Positions 1 through 9,161 of a stretch of DNA of 33,376 nucleotides are shown piece by piece. Every line of letters starts with the position of its first letter. Positions within the stretch are counted from its first letter, which is position 1. The notes beneath the pieces were generated by a model. It saw nothing but the letters and a program-made list of their open reading frames with translations, made no database searches and was not told the DNA's origin. The stretch spans positions 1 to 33,376 of the forward strand of contig JAENWQ010000005.1 of assembly GCA_016649855.1 (NCBI GenBank). The letters run 5' to 3'. The translations under genes were made by a program, and so were the position numbers. Origin of the DNA: Actinomycetota bacterium. GTDB taxonomy: Bacteria; Actinomycetota; CADDZG01; WHSQ01.

Positions 1-120
1 GAGAGACCGATCAGCAACACTCAACTGGACGCCGCCACTTTTCTGTTTCTGTCCCAGTGGGCCACTATCCTAAAAGTCCGCAAAAAGGCCGCACGAGGTC
101 GGGACTCTTAGGAGCGCTGA

Positions 121-1217
121 TGGCCCACATCATCAAGGTCGAACGCAAGAGTACGGACGGCAAGAAGCGTCACGCGTGGAAGGTCCGCTACCGGGATCCC
201 GACCGCGTCGAGCGCTCCAAGACGTTCGCCAAGAAAGGTGATGCCGAAGACTTCGCCTCCACCATCGAGACGGAGATCCTGCGCGGCGACTACATCGACC
301 CCCGGGCCGGCAAGGTCATTCTCGAGGACTGGGCTGCGAAATGGCTCACGACCATCACGGTCAAGCCAAAGACGAAGGCCCAGTACGAAGGGAGCCTCCG
401 GAGCCGCATCCTCCCGCTCTTCGGCAAACGTCAGCTCGCAGGCATCCGACGATCAGACATCCAGGCATGGATCGCGGGGATGAACGACGAAGGGCTTTCC
501 GCGAGCCGCATCCATCAGTGTTTGGTCGTGCTGCGCCAACTTCTCGACGCTGCCGTCGATGACCGCCTGATCGCCCGGAACCCGGCCGAGAGGATCAAGC
601 GGCCCAAGATCCCCTACAAGGAAGCCGCCTACTTCGACCCCGCCACGGCCGATCAGATCGTGGCGAACATCGACGAGCCCTACCGATTGCTTTTCAGGAT
701 TCTTGCGATCACGGGACTCCGGTGGGGCGAGGCGGTTGCTCTTCGACGACGCCATGTCGACCTACTGCGACGGCGGCTGCGCGTCGAGGACTCGCTCGCC
801 GAGGTGAAGGGCAAGTTCATCTTCGGCTCCACGAAGACTCACGCGGTCAGGGGCGTGCCGCTCTCCCCCGCCCTCTTAGCCGAGCTGAAAGAGCATCTCG
901 AACGCGCCGACAAGAATCCCGACGATCTCCTCTTCACCGGCGAGAAGGGCGGGCCACTTCGGTACCGCTACGGCTACATGGACCTGTGGCGAGCGACGCT
1001 CAAAGAACTGGGCCTACCGATGGTGGGCATCCACGCGCTGCGCCACTCAGCCGCGGCGCGGATGATCTCGGCCGGCGCGTCTCCAAAGGCTGTTCAGTCG
1101 ATCATGGGCCATCGCTCGGCAGCGTTCACCCTGACCGTCTACGGCCACATGTTCGATGAAGACCTCGATGCTCTCGCGCGTCGGCTGGATACACAGACGC
1201 GAAATGAGACCGCATAG
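121..1217 (+). CDS. Site-specific tyrosine recombinase/integrase
   Basis: ORF 57..1217, with a likely start at 121 (ATG after an AGGAGCG-like SD). It contains the core-binding region and catalytic motifs: TGLRWGEA (R), HALRHSAAARMISAG (HxxR), MGHRS...VYGHMF (Y). Confidence 0.93.
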
Positions 1218-1298
1218 ACGAGCCTCCGGAGAATTCTTCTCTGGCCCCTACGCCACTCCCGAGGCTGAATTCAAAGGTCTGCCGTCGCGTGATGGAAC

Positions 1299-1889
1299 CT
1301 AAGATTCGCCAGTTTGCGGGTAGTCGTTCCAACTATCTGACATGTCAGGTTGGAACTGGTCCCTCTTGACTCTTAGACCGGTAAAGGTCTCCGTCAATTT
1401 CATCTGCAGGACGCGCATCGCGCCTTCAGTCAGGCGTCCGTGTCGGCTCTCGTTGGAGAGAGCAGACTCCGTTACTAGAGCCGGGCGATAAAGAAGGGCC
1501 GCTGACTCCTCCATCACGATCCCACCATCCGCGGGGAGGTACATGTATCCGAGATACGGGTCGTGCTCCCGAAGGTTATCGATCTCCCTGTCCGTCAACT
1601 TTTCGGCGAGTAAGCCGATGGGCCACACAGGGGCCACAAGTCGGAACGGATGGCTGTAACCGGACGTCCCCGGGGGTTGCGCAACGAAGGCGCATGTGTG
1701 GCTGATGAGCAGTCCTCCCCAAACACCCTCCATCGGGTTGACCGCCATCTTGCGGATCCCGGAAGCCTCCCAGCCTTCCTCGATCTCGGTCGCGTAAACG
1801 AACTTCACCGAATCGTAGATATCGCCTTGAGCTTGATGCTCTGTGAGCTTCGAGAGGTAGTAGTCGCCGACAGAGAGCTTCCATGGCAC
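1299..1889 (-). CDS. Hypothetical 196-aa protein; contains GGLLISHTCAFVAQP and GYMYLPADGG motifs, possibly an SH3-like fold
   Basis: Complete ORF 42 bp downstream of the HTH gene on the same strand. No confident family assignment from reading. Confidence 0.6.
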   Translation of the reverse strand: MPWKLSVGDYYLSKLTEHQAQGDIYDSVKFVYATEIEEGWEASGIRKMAVNPMEGVWGGLLISHTCAFVAQPPGTSGYSHPFRLVAPVWPIGLLAEKLTDREIDNLREHDPYLGYMYLPADGGIVMEESAALLYRPALVTESALSNESRHGRLTEGAMRVLQMKLTETFTGLRVKRDQFQPDMSDSWNDYPQTGES

Positions 1890-1931
1890 GGCTATCCCCT
1901 TTCGTCGGGGATAGGTATGTTAACGGCAGAC

Positions 1932-2216
1932 CTACTTGTCGCGGCTTGGACGTGCCCCAGAGCCAACGAACTGAATGGGGCGATCGTCGATTTCAACCTC
2001 AATCTCAGGTGCGCCAAGCTCAACAGGCTTTGGGAGCGAAAACATCTCTGTCACCAGTCGAACTATTTCGGTCTCAGGAATCCTCCGCACGCCGCTAGGA
2101 AGCGAGACAGCCTTCACATATCCCTTGGCGATCCAGTTGCGAACGGTCCCTGTTGACACTTGAAATTGCTCTGCCGCGAATCCAACGGATCGCAGCTCCT
2201 CGCTAATGCTGCTCAT
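1932..2216 (-). CDS. Helix-turn-helix (MerR/excisionase-like) DNA-binding protein
   Basis: N-terminal FAAEQFQVSTGTVRNWIAKGYVKAVSLPSGVRRIPETEIVRL matches the excisionase/MerR-type HTH pattern. ATG start. Confidence 0.7.
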   Translation of the reverse strand: MSSISEELRSVGFAAEQFQVSTGTVRNWIAKGYVKAVSLPSGVRRIPETEIVRLVTEMFSLPKPVELGAPEIEVEIDDRPIQFVGSGARPSRDK

Positions 2217-2415
2217 CTACCGCTCCTTTCCTCCTTGCTGAAAAGCATGTCCGATTCTGTCGCTTCTGTCAAGTTTGCTTAGAGCATCGCCTTTGTAGGT
2301 TCTCCTCTCTCTATCGACATTTCTCCTATCCGACTGGAGTCCAGTCACTCACGATCGAACAGGTGTTCCCTTAGCAGTGAAACCCCGGGCGATCCTTGAA
2401 AGGGAGTCGTCTGCC

Positions 2416-3132
2416 TCAGGCGGCGGTCGTAAGAGCGACACGGATCGCTTCTTCGATGTCCTCGAAACGCACGTCGAAGTCGTAGGCAACATCCGCCACC
2501 GAATCCCCGGCTCCGAAGCGATCCAGAACGTCCTCAACACGGACGGCGCCCTCGGCGAAGATGGGTTGCCCGAATGCTCGCTCGGGGTCGATGATCACGT
2601 TGTTGGAGGCAAGAAGCGTGAGTTGCCGCGCCCAACCGTCCGGCGCGTATGCGATCCGGCGGAGATAGTCCTGGATCACTGGCACGAACAACCGCCGCCG
2701 CCCACTCGCGACCGTCAACTCGCGAAGCGCGTCGTCGTTCGTCTTCGTCGCGAAGTGGTGGAAAATCTCCGCGCCGTCTCTACACAACCTCTTAGACGCT
2801 AGCGCGTGGTCCAGACCCAGCTCGCTCTGAAGAACCTCAACAACAGCTCGGACACGCTGCATCGGAACACCGGAATTCCGGAAGGCGGCCAGAACCATCG
2901 CTTCCGCTAGGCCGATGAAAGGAATCTCGGGGGCCCCTCGGCCTCCCGGAATGGCAGTGATGATTGGCGCTTCCCCTGTTGACCTCTGGCCCTGAGCCCA
3001 GGTTCGGAACGTGGCCCTCGGTACGCGCAGGTAGGCGGCGGCCTCCGCCACCGTGTAGAGCGGCGTTTCAAATCGGAGATCCCTGTCCTTCGTCCTAACC
3101 ACTCTCTCGTCAAGCAAACCCGTAGGAATCAT
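2416..3132 (-). CDS. DUF433-domain protein with N-terminal HTH (VapB45-like antitoxin family)
   Basis: Internal ATG at 3132. HTH YTVAEAAAYLRVPRATFRTW, and C-terminal DUF433-like RVEDVLDRFGAGDSVADVAYDFDVRFEDIEEAIRVA. Confidence 0.7.
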   Translation of the reverse strand: MIPTGLLDERVVRTKDRDLRFETPLYTVAEAAAYLRVPRATFRTWAQGQRSTGEAPIITAIPGGRGAPEIPFIGLAEAMVLAAFRNSGVPMQRVRAVVEVLQSELGLDHALASKRLCRDGAEIFHHFATKTNDDALRELTVASGRRRLFVPVIQDYLRRIAYAPDGWARQLTLLASNNVIIDPERAFGQPIFAEGAVRVEDVLDRFGAGDSVADVAYDFDVRFEDIEEAIRVALTTAA

Positions 3133-3166
3133 TGTAAGTAGGAGTCCCAAACAGATTCCGATGGTG

Positions 3167-3523
3167 CTACCCCCAGAAGATCCCGGTCGGGTCGAAGTTG
3201 ATCTCGGCCAGTGCCGCGGACAGATCGGGCGTTGGTTCGAAGAGGTAATAGAAATGCCAATGGCCGTTCCGGTCTCGCGAGTAGATCGCCCACCTCTCAT
3301 CCTCGTAGCGAAGTTGAGCGACCTTTCCTTTGGTCCACTCGGGACCGAAGTCCTCACGCCAAGGAGGCCGGCACTCGAAGATAGTCACCGAGTTGCTACG
3401 GATCTCGTGTTCGATCTTGATCTTGTCTCGGATGTGCGGTGGGACGCGATCCAAGCAGAAGCGACCGACGTCTCGCTCGACAGTTTTCCGCACAATCTCA
3501 GGAAGCGAGCCTTGGATCCTCAT
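3167..3523 (-). CDS. DUF3024-family protein
   Basis: Matches the recalled DUF3024 pattern: VPPHIRDKIKIEHEIRSNSVTIFECRPPW...KVAQLRYEDERWAIYSRDRNGHWHFYYLFEP. Confidence 0.75.
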   Translation of the reverse strand: MRIQGSLPEIVRKTVERDVGRFCLDRVPPHIRDKIKIEHEIRSNSVTIFECRPPWREDFGPEWTKGKVAQLRYEDERWAIYSRDRNGHWHFYYLFEPTPDLSAALAEINFDPTGIFWG

Positions 3524-3525
3524 AT

Positions 3526-3900
3526 CTAGACCGTGGGTCCCAGCTCAAGGCTCCGTTCGAGGCCGACATCTCGGTCCTGCGATCGGCCGCGCCGCCTGTC
3601 ATTGAGCTCCTCGACCGTTCGCTCCGCCTGCTCACGGTCCCATCGCTGCTCGGCGTTGCGCGGCTCCCCGCCGAGAGCCCTGCTCCGGTCCCTGATCCCG
3701 TGCTTCTCCCGGTAGCCCTCGATCGCCAAGACGGTCTGGCGCCACTCCTTCCGCTCGGAAGGTCGCTCCGGCACGGGCCCGACCGTGTTCTCCAGGTACT
3801 TCGGTAGGTCGTTCTCACGCTCGCGCAGGAGAGCCCTGTCCCTGCGTCCCAACTCGGTCTCGATCTGCAGCGCGCGGCCTCATTTAGATCGCTGGCGAGC
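3526..3900 (-). pseudogene. C-terminal remnant of an actinobacterial MobF/TrwC-type conjugative relaxase
   Basis: Minus-strand translation RDRALLRERENDLPKYLENTVGPVPERPSERKEWRQTVLAIEGYREKHGIRDRSRALGGEPRNAEQRWDREQAER resembles the C-terminal tail of large actinobacterial relaxases. No helicase or catalytic region is present upstream. Boundaries approximate. Confidence 0.55.
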
Positions 3901-4040
3901 AACTTCGCCTTGCTACGCTCCAGGGAGCGCGTCAACGCGTCCAGGGCGTTCGATTCCCCGGCGACCCACAGACATTGTCCCTGAATCCTCGAGCCGGAGC
4001 GATGCCCCATGACGGACTGAACGGCCTTCGGAGGTGCCCC
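3900..4040 (-). pseudogene. C-terminal remnant of a second tyrosine integrase
   Basis: Minus-strand APPKAVQSVMGHRS (about 3996-4037) closely matches ASPKAVQSIMGHRS of the intact integrase. It is followed, after an apparent frame disruption, by ESNALDALTRSLERSKAKLLA. Confidence 0.7.
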
Positions 4041-4054
4041 TGGACCCACGGGGA

Positions 4055-4687
4055 TCAGCCGGTCACTTCGTAGTAACAAACGTCGATACCCGAAACCGTC
4101 ACGTTGTGCTCCATACACTTGACGTCCTCGTCCTCAACGCGCCGGTACGCGTTCTCGGTGAGGAGGATGTCCCCGAGCTGACCGATGTCCTCGCCCAGTT
4201 TCGATGCGAGGTTGACTTGGTTGCCGTAGACGATCTGATTCTCGACGTTAAGGATCGAGCCGAACCCGATACCGATCGAGACGTAGAGCTCCCTGTCCGC
4301 GGGCAGCACGACGTTCACCGTCTCAAGTTGGGTCGTGATGGTGCGAGCGGCCTTGATCGCCGGCAGAACCTCATCGAACAAGCAGGTGAGGTTGTCGTGA
4401 TCCGCCCGGACGAAGATGCCGCCGTGCTTCTCCACCGTGGGAACCGCCAACCGCTGCATCTGATTGATCATGAGGAGATAGGAGATGAGGTCCCCCCGCT
4501 GCGTCGCACGAGTGAAGCCACTCATGTCGAGGATCAGGATCGCTCGCCTCTCCCCGAACATCTCCTTGACCCGCTCGGTGACGGAATCGATACGCTCGGG
4601 ATTCTCGGCAAGCTCGTCGAGCAGCCGAGCGAGATTCGCTTTCGTATTCAGTTCGGCGATGGCAGGCTGATCGTCGGAATCACTCAT
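4055..4687 (-). CDS. Adenylate/guanylate cyclase (class III) domain protein, divergent
   Basis: ILILDMSGFTR, GGIFVRADHDNLTCLFD and VYGNQVNLASKLGED align with class III cyclase motifs, with non-canonical residues. Confidence 0.75.
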   Translation of the reverse strand: MSDSDDQPAIAELNTKANLARLLDELAENPERIDSVTERVKEMFGERRAILILDMSGFTRATQRGDLISYLLMINQMQRLAVPTVEKHGGIFVRADHDNLTCLFDEVLPAIKAARTITTQLETVNVVLPADRELYVSIGIGFGSILNVENQIVYGNQVNLASKLGEDIGQLGDILLTENAYRRVEDEDVKCMEHNVTVSGIDVCYYEVTG

Positions 4688-4775
4688 GGCTCAAGCCTAG
4701 TGCGATTTCTTCCCCTGGATCGGCCCCCCGCACTAGAACTACCGAACGAAGCAGGAGCACGGCGATCGCGGACCG

Positions 4776-5100
4776 CTAGTTCTTGCTGGTCCTGACCGTC
4801 TCACTGCGGTCACCCTTGCACTCGGGCGTCCTCTTGATCCGAGCGTAGAACTTTACGGATGCCCCGGTGTTTCCCGTGTTCCATGTGTAGTCCTCGCCCT
4901 GGAGTCCGGCGGTGTCGCTGGCGATCTTCTTGTCGGTCGACGGGTCCTGCTGCGCGCCCTTCTGCTTGAAAACGGCGACGTTGCGGCCTTCGCCGCACGT
5001 CGGCTCCTCGGTCTTGGCCTTGCCGGAGAAATCGCCGTTCTGGGCCTTGATCGTGACGGTGGAGTCCGCCCTAACGGTTCCGGCACCGGCATTGCAATCA
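4776..5100 (-). pseudogene. Probable 5'-truncated secreted repeat-less protein (CxxDRxVxVFKQKG...WNTGNxGxxxKFYARxKxTPxCK family)
   Basis: The ORF keeps the conserved-looking body (STVTIKAQNGDFSGK...NVAVFKQKGAQQDPSTDKKIASDTAG...YTWNTGNTG) but has no signal peptide or convincing start. Confidence 0.45.
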
Positions 5101-5170
5101 CCTCTTACTTGACGCCTCCAGAAGGCATTGGAGGTATGTTTCCATTTCAACCCCCGAGCGGGAGGTCGTC

Positions 5171-5701
5171 ATGATCAGCAAGCCCCTTATCGCGCTTCTC
5201 CTCACCGCCTGCTTGGTGGCCGTGGCCGCCCCGATCGGCGTCGTTTCCGCCGGCACCTCGCCATCCGTCTGCACAATGACCGGCACGAACGGTGACGATG
5301 ATCTACGCGGAACCCCGGGCGACGACGTGATCTGCGGCAAGGGCGGCGACGACTTCATCCGCGGCAACGGAGGAGACGACATCCTCTTGGGCGGAGGCGG
5401 GAGCGACACGCTCATCGCGGGCAAAGGCAGCGACGGGGTCAAAGGCGGAAAGGGTCACGACATCCTCGACGGCAACAAGGGGGCCGACACCCTCAAGGGT
5501 AATGAAGGCCGCGACAACCTCCGTGGGTTCGAGGGCCCGGACATCCTCGAGGGGGGCCAGAACAGCGACTGTCTCTACACCGTCGACGGGATCTCCGGCA
5601 ACGACATCGGCCGGGGCGGTCCCGGACACGATTACTACGACAAGGATGAGGGCGACGACGTGACCGGGGTCGAAGAAGCCGCCAGCTGCGGCGGGGACTG
5701 A
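5171..5701 (+). CDS. Secreted calcium-binding (RTX/hemolysin-type) repeat protein
   Basis: N-terminal signal peptide MISKPLIALLLTACLVAVAAPIGVVSA, then GGxGxDxLxGGxGxD-type nonapeptide repeats. Confidence 0.88.
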   Translation: MISKPLIALLLTACLVAVAAPIGVVSAGTSPSVCTMTGTNGDDDLRGTPGDDVICGKGGDDFIRGNGGDDILLGGGGSDTLIAGKGSDGVKGGKGHDILDGNKGADTLKGNEGRDNLRGFEGPDILEGGQNSDCLYTVDGISGNDIGRGGPGHDYYDKDEGDDVTGVEEAASCGGD

Positions 5702-5703
5702 CC

Positions 5704-6120
5704 CTAGGTTTCCGGATCCTGATCCTCGCCGTCACCCACGGCCTCGTGCTGCTCGGGGACAACGGGTTGAGGTGCGTTCTTGATGGCTTCTTCGCTCTTA
5801 GAGATCGCCGTCTCTAGCTTGTCGCGCCGGACCAGGAACAGTACCGACAGGGCGGCGATCAGGAGCGCGACGATCAGCGCGTCGGGCCCGCCGAAGAAGA
5901 CCTGGGCTATGGCGGCGTAGGCGACGACCACCACGGCGATCACGCCCCAGAGCTCAACGGGGTTCAGGCGGCGTTGAGCGAATCCCAGAACCAGCGAGGC
6001 CTCGAGGGGATCGTCGGACGTTCGGCCCGAATTGGCGAGGGCCGCGATCTTGCGCCGGTAGGGGGACTCGAGCGCTCGCCAACGTTCGTCGAAGTCGTCG
6101 TCGCTGATCTCCGAGGTCAT
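5704..6120 (-). CDS. Hypothetical membrane protein (two predicted TM segments)
   Basis: Two adjacent hydrophobic stretches, VELWGVIAVVVVAYAAIAQVFF and DALIVALLIAALSVLFLV. ATG overlaps the upstream ORF's stop region. Confidence 0.6.
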   Translation of the reverse strand: MTSEISDDDFDERWRALESPYRRKIAALANSGRTSDDPLEASLVLGFAQRRLNPVELWGVIAVVVVAYAAIAQVFFGGPDALIVALLIAALSVLFLVRRDKLETAISKSEEAIKNAPQPVVPEQHEAVGDGEDQDPET

Positions 6121-6383
6121 CGGTCCTTGCTCTTCTCGATCTCTTCGGCCCGGCGCCTCACGACCTCGCCCGCGATGGCCTGAGCTTCGTCGAGGCGGGC
6201 CTCATCGACGAACACGCGGACGCCGTACTCCCAGATCCGCGAGAAGAACCCCGGCTCCTTGTACCACCAGGTGATCTCCGCCTTCTCGAGACTCCCGGCG
6301 ATCTCGTTGGCCGACTCCCGGGTGAACTGACCGAGGTGGACCGTCCTGATCTGATCGCGTTCCATACCCCGATACTCCCCCAC
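6117..6383 (-). CDS. Small hypothetical protein
   Basis: 88-aa ORF overlapping the next gene by 4 bp, so apparently co-transcribed. Confidence 0.6.
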   Translation of the reverse strand: MGEYRGMERDQIRTVHLGQFTRESANEIAGSLEKAEITWWYKEPGFFSRIWEYGVRVFVDEARLDEAQAIAGEVVRRRAEEIEKSKDR

Positions 6384-6391
6384 TCGCGGGG

Positions 6392-7812
6392 TCAGTGGGC
6401 GGGGGCGTCGCCTTCCGGCATCGTCCCCGGTCTCGAGGGCCGGGCGTCCATCGTCTGGCGGGTGAGGTTCGGTCCGCTGAGGCCACCAAGCGCAGGCGCT
6501 CCGCCTCTGGCAAACACGCGTCCCTGGCTCGTTACGAGCCAGTAGCCCTCGCCACCAGGGGCCGCATCGATCCCGACGATCTCGCCCTTGAACTTCTTGT
6601 CGCTCACGCCGCCGTGATCGGCCGCGTCGCCGAAGGCAAAGACGCGACCTGCGCTCGTCACCATCCAGTATCCGAGCGAACCGTTGGAGGCTCCGCCGAC
6701 CACCGGATCGCTGAAGTCCTCTTCGGATACTTCCTCCAGCGGCATGGCGTCTCCGAACGCGTAAACGCGTCCGCTCTGACCGAAGAGCCAGTAGCCCTCC
6801 CCCGTGGAAGACGCTGCGATGCCGGCGATGTGTACGTCGTCCGCCACCAGACCGCCGAAATGATCGGCGCGGTCGAAGGCGAAGACCCGGCCGGCCTCGT
6901 TGACGAGCCAGTAGCCGCGCCCATCGGGCCGTGTAGCCATAGAGACGAAACTCCCGGCCTTCTCGTTCTTGGCGCCGCCTTTGTACTTCGCGTCACCGAA
7001 AGCCGAAACCTGGCCGTTACCGAAGAGGATCCAGTAGCCGTATCCCGACGGAGAGGCGGCCACGTCCACGACGGCATGGGGCATGAAGCGATCCGACTTG
7101 GAACCGAGGTAAGGAACGCCAAAGGGAGCGATCGCACCGTTGCGTCCCGCAAGGACGTAGCCCTCAAACGAGGACGGAGATCCGATCGCGGCCACCAGCG
7201 AACGCTCTGGCAGCCAGCCGGTGGTCCTCTTCTTGGCGCCGTCCCACGAGAAGGAGATATGAGCGTGGTCGGTATGTGGGTGCCGGACCTCCTTGGTCCC
7301 CGGTTTCACGCAGCCGATCCTCTTCTGTACGCAGTAGGTCGACCAGCCGCCCCAACTTCCCCAGATGCGCCGGTTCCAGACGATGTACATGATCCCGAAG
7401 CGGCGCGCCATGGCGAAGTCATTGCCGTACTTATCCGTGGCGAATAGCCAGTCGAGCACGGTCTCGACGGCCTTCCTCTCGGACGGAACCGAAACGTTCG
7501 CCCGCCAGTCGAACGCGCGCCCTTCCTTGTGCTCGCTCGTGCCCCCGACATCGCATGCACGGCTGATCCCGTAGGAGCCGGTCTGAGGGAACGCGTTCAT
7601 CAGCATGTTCGAGAACGCGACCACCCCCGGCTTCGCGGTCGGAGAGCAGGTGTCTTGACCGTCGTAACCGGCGGGCGCATCGGCCATGGGACCGAAGCTC
7701 GCCGAGCGCGGAAGGGCCGAAACCGGCACTGCCATGGCGATGAGGCTCAGCGCGGCGAGCGAAACGATCAACCACCTACCCGCACGCGACCCGTGAAAGA
7801 AACGATGCAACA
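6392..7812 (-). CDS. Secreted M15-like (ARB_07466-type C-terminal) peptidase fused to a six-repeat beta-propeller-like domain
   Basis: Signal-like GRWLIVSLAALSLIAMAVPVSA. Metal-site motifs SEHKEGRAFDWR and HPHTDHAHISFSW. Repeats of GYWLVxxxGRVFAFGDA. Start uncertain (TTG or GTG); the ORF extension to 8362 is antisense to the PPIase gene and is rejected. Confidence 0.8.
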
Positions 7813-7972
7813 AGATGCGAACAACCCCCTCGGAAGGTCTGAACAATGTCCCTAGACCATCGGCATAAGGTACCCGCCACTTCACCACGATCCGGGCATA
7901 TAGGGAAGGCCCATGACCTGCGCCGAGGCGGCTAGTGTTGGACGAACCGACAAAGACTACGGAAGGGACAGC

Positions 7973-8515
7973 ATGACCCCGGACAGCAAGACCCCCAACG
8001 CGACATTCGTGACCTCCGAGGGCACGTTCAAGGTCCGCCTCATGCCCGAACACGCTCCGATCACGGTCGCCAACTTCATCGAGCTCGCCACGGGCAAGAG
8101 GGAGTGGAAAGACCCCACCGATGGCCAGCACAAGACCGAGCCTCTCTACAACGGCACGATCTTCCACCGGGTGATCCCCGGGTTCATGATCCAGGGCGGG
8201 GACCCCGCCGGGACCGGGATGGGCGGTCCCGGCTACCAATTCCAGGACGAGGTCGGTCCCGGGACTCCCTCGTTCGACAAGCCCGGGTTGCTTGCCATGG
8301 CGAACGCCGGTCCGGGCACGAACGGCTCCCAGATCTTCGTGACGGTCGGACCCACCGGCCACCTAACCGGGAAACACACGATCTTCGGCGAGGTTACCGA
8401 CGGTTACGACGTCGTTGAGAAGATCACCTCGGTCCCGACGGGCGCGATGGATCGTCCGGTGAACGATGTCGTGCTCGAGAGAGTAGAGATAGACGACGGA
8501 TCTCAGGAGGGGTGA
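7973..8515 (+). CDS. Cyclophilin-type peptidyl-prolyl cis-trans isomerase
   Basis: ANFIELATG, TIFHRVIPGFMIQGGDPAGTGMGGPGYQFQDE, LLAMANAGPGTNGSQIFVTVGPTGHLTGKHTIFGEV. Confidence 0.97.
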   Translation: MTPDSKTPNATFVTSEGTFKVRLMPEHAPITVANFIELATGKREWKDPTDGQHKTEPLYNGTIFHRVIPGFMIQGGDPAGTGMGGPGYQFQDEVGPGTPSFDKPGLLAMANAGPGTNGSQIFVTVGPTGHLTGKHTIFGEVTDGYDVVEKITSVPTGAMDRPVNDVVLERVEIDDGSQEG

Positions 8516-9072
8516 TGGCTAGGCTGTTCTCGATCAAACCGGCGCTCACGCTCAAGGGGCGGAAGTTCAAAGGCATCAGAGGCTTTGCCGGCAAGCCGAC
8601 CCATCCCCCACTGACCGACATCCCGGTAGCCGCCTACATAATGGCCGCCACCTTCGATCTCATCGCTATGTTCGCGACCGATGGATCAGAGACCGCTCAC
8701 AACTTCTTCATCGCCGCGACCTATGTCCTCGCCTTCGGAGGCGCGGTCTCGGTCCCGACCGCATTAACCGGGTTCGGGGACTGGCTCAAGTCGACGCAGA
8801 AGCACACCCAGGCGTGGCGCACGGCCAACGTCCACGTGGCGGCGATGCTGACCGTGACCGCGCTGGTCGCGGTCGACCTGGTCATCCGGTGGGGAGAGGA
8901 CCTGCCGTCGACCGGAGCAGTCGCCTTGTCGGTGATCGCCGGGGCCCTGGTTTCGATCGGCGCAACCTATGGCGGCAGCCTCGTCTACGACTACGGCTTC
9001 AACATCGAGACCTCCGGCGACCACCCCGTGTGGCACGAATCCGAGACCGACGTCTACCCCGGAGACCACTGA
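8515..9072 (+). CDS. DUF2231-family membrane protein
   Basis: GKPTHPPLTDIPVAAYIMA..., four hydrophobic segments, GGSLVYDYGFNI. Overlaps the PPIase stop (TGATG). Confidence 0.85.
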   Translation: MARLFSIKPALTLKGRKFKGIRGFAGKPTHPPLTDIPVAAYIMAATFDLIAMFATDGSETAHNFFIAATYVLAFGGAVSVPTALTGFGDWLKSTQKHTQAWRTANVHVAAMLTVTALVAVDLVIRWGEDLPSTGAVALSVIAGALVSIGATYGGSLVYDYGFNIETSGDHPVWHESETDVYPGDH

Positions 9073-9131
9073 ACGACGAGGTATTCCCAGGGGTCCCCGG
9101 CTTCGTCACAGGGCCCAATTAAGGTGACGGG

Positions 9132-9161
9132 GTGAGTATCGATAACGTCCTGATGCGGTGA
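9132..9161 (+). other. Candidate 9-codon leader micro-ORF (VSIDNVLMR*) overlapping the uvrD2-like start
   Basis: gtgagtatcgataacgtcctgatgcggtga. AAGGTGA SD-like sequence at 9121-9127; the stop TGA overlaps GTG at 9158 as GTGA. Confidence 0.45.

Noticed and set aside
7813-8362. Extension of the minus ORF 6392..8362 to a 656-aa protein
   Set aside because: The N-terminal 180 or so residues are antisense to the cyclophilin gene. The signal peptide begins near 7812.
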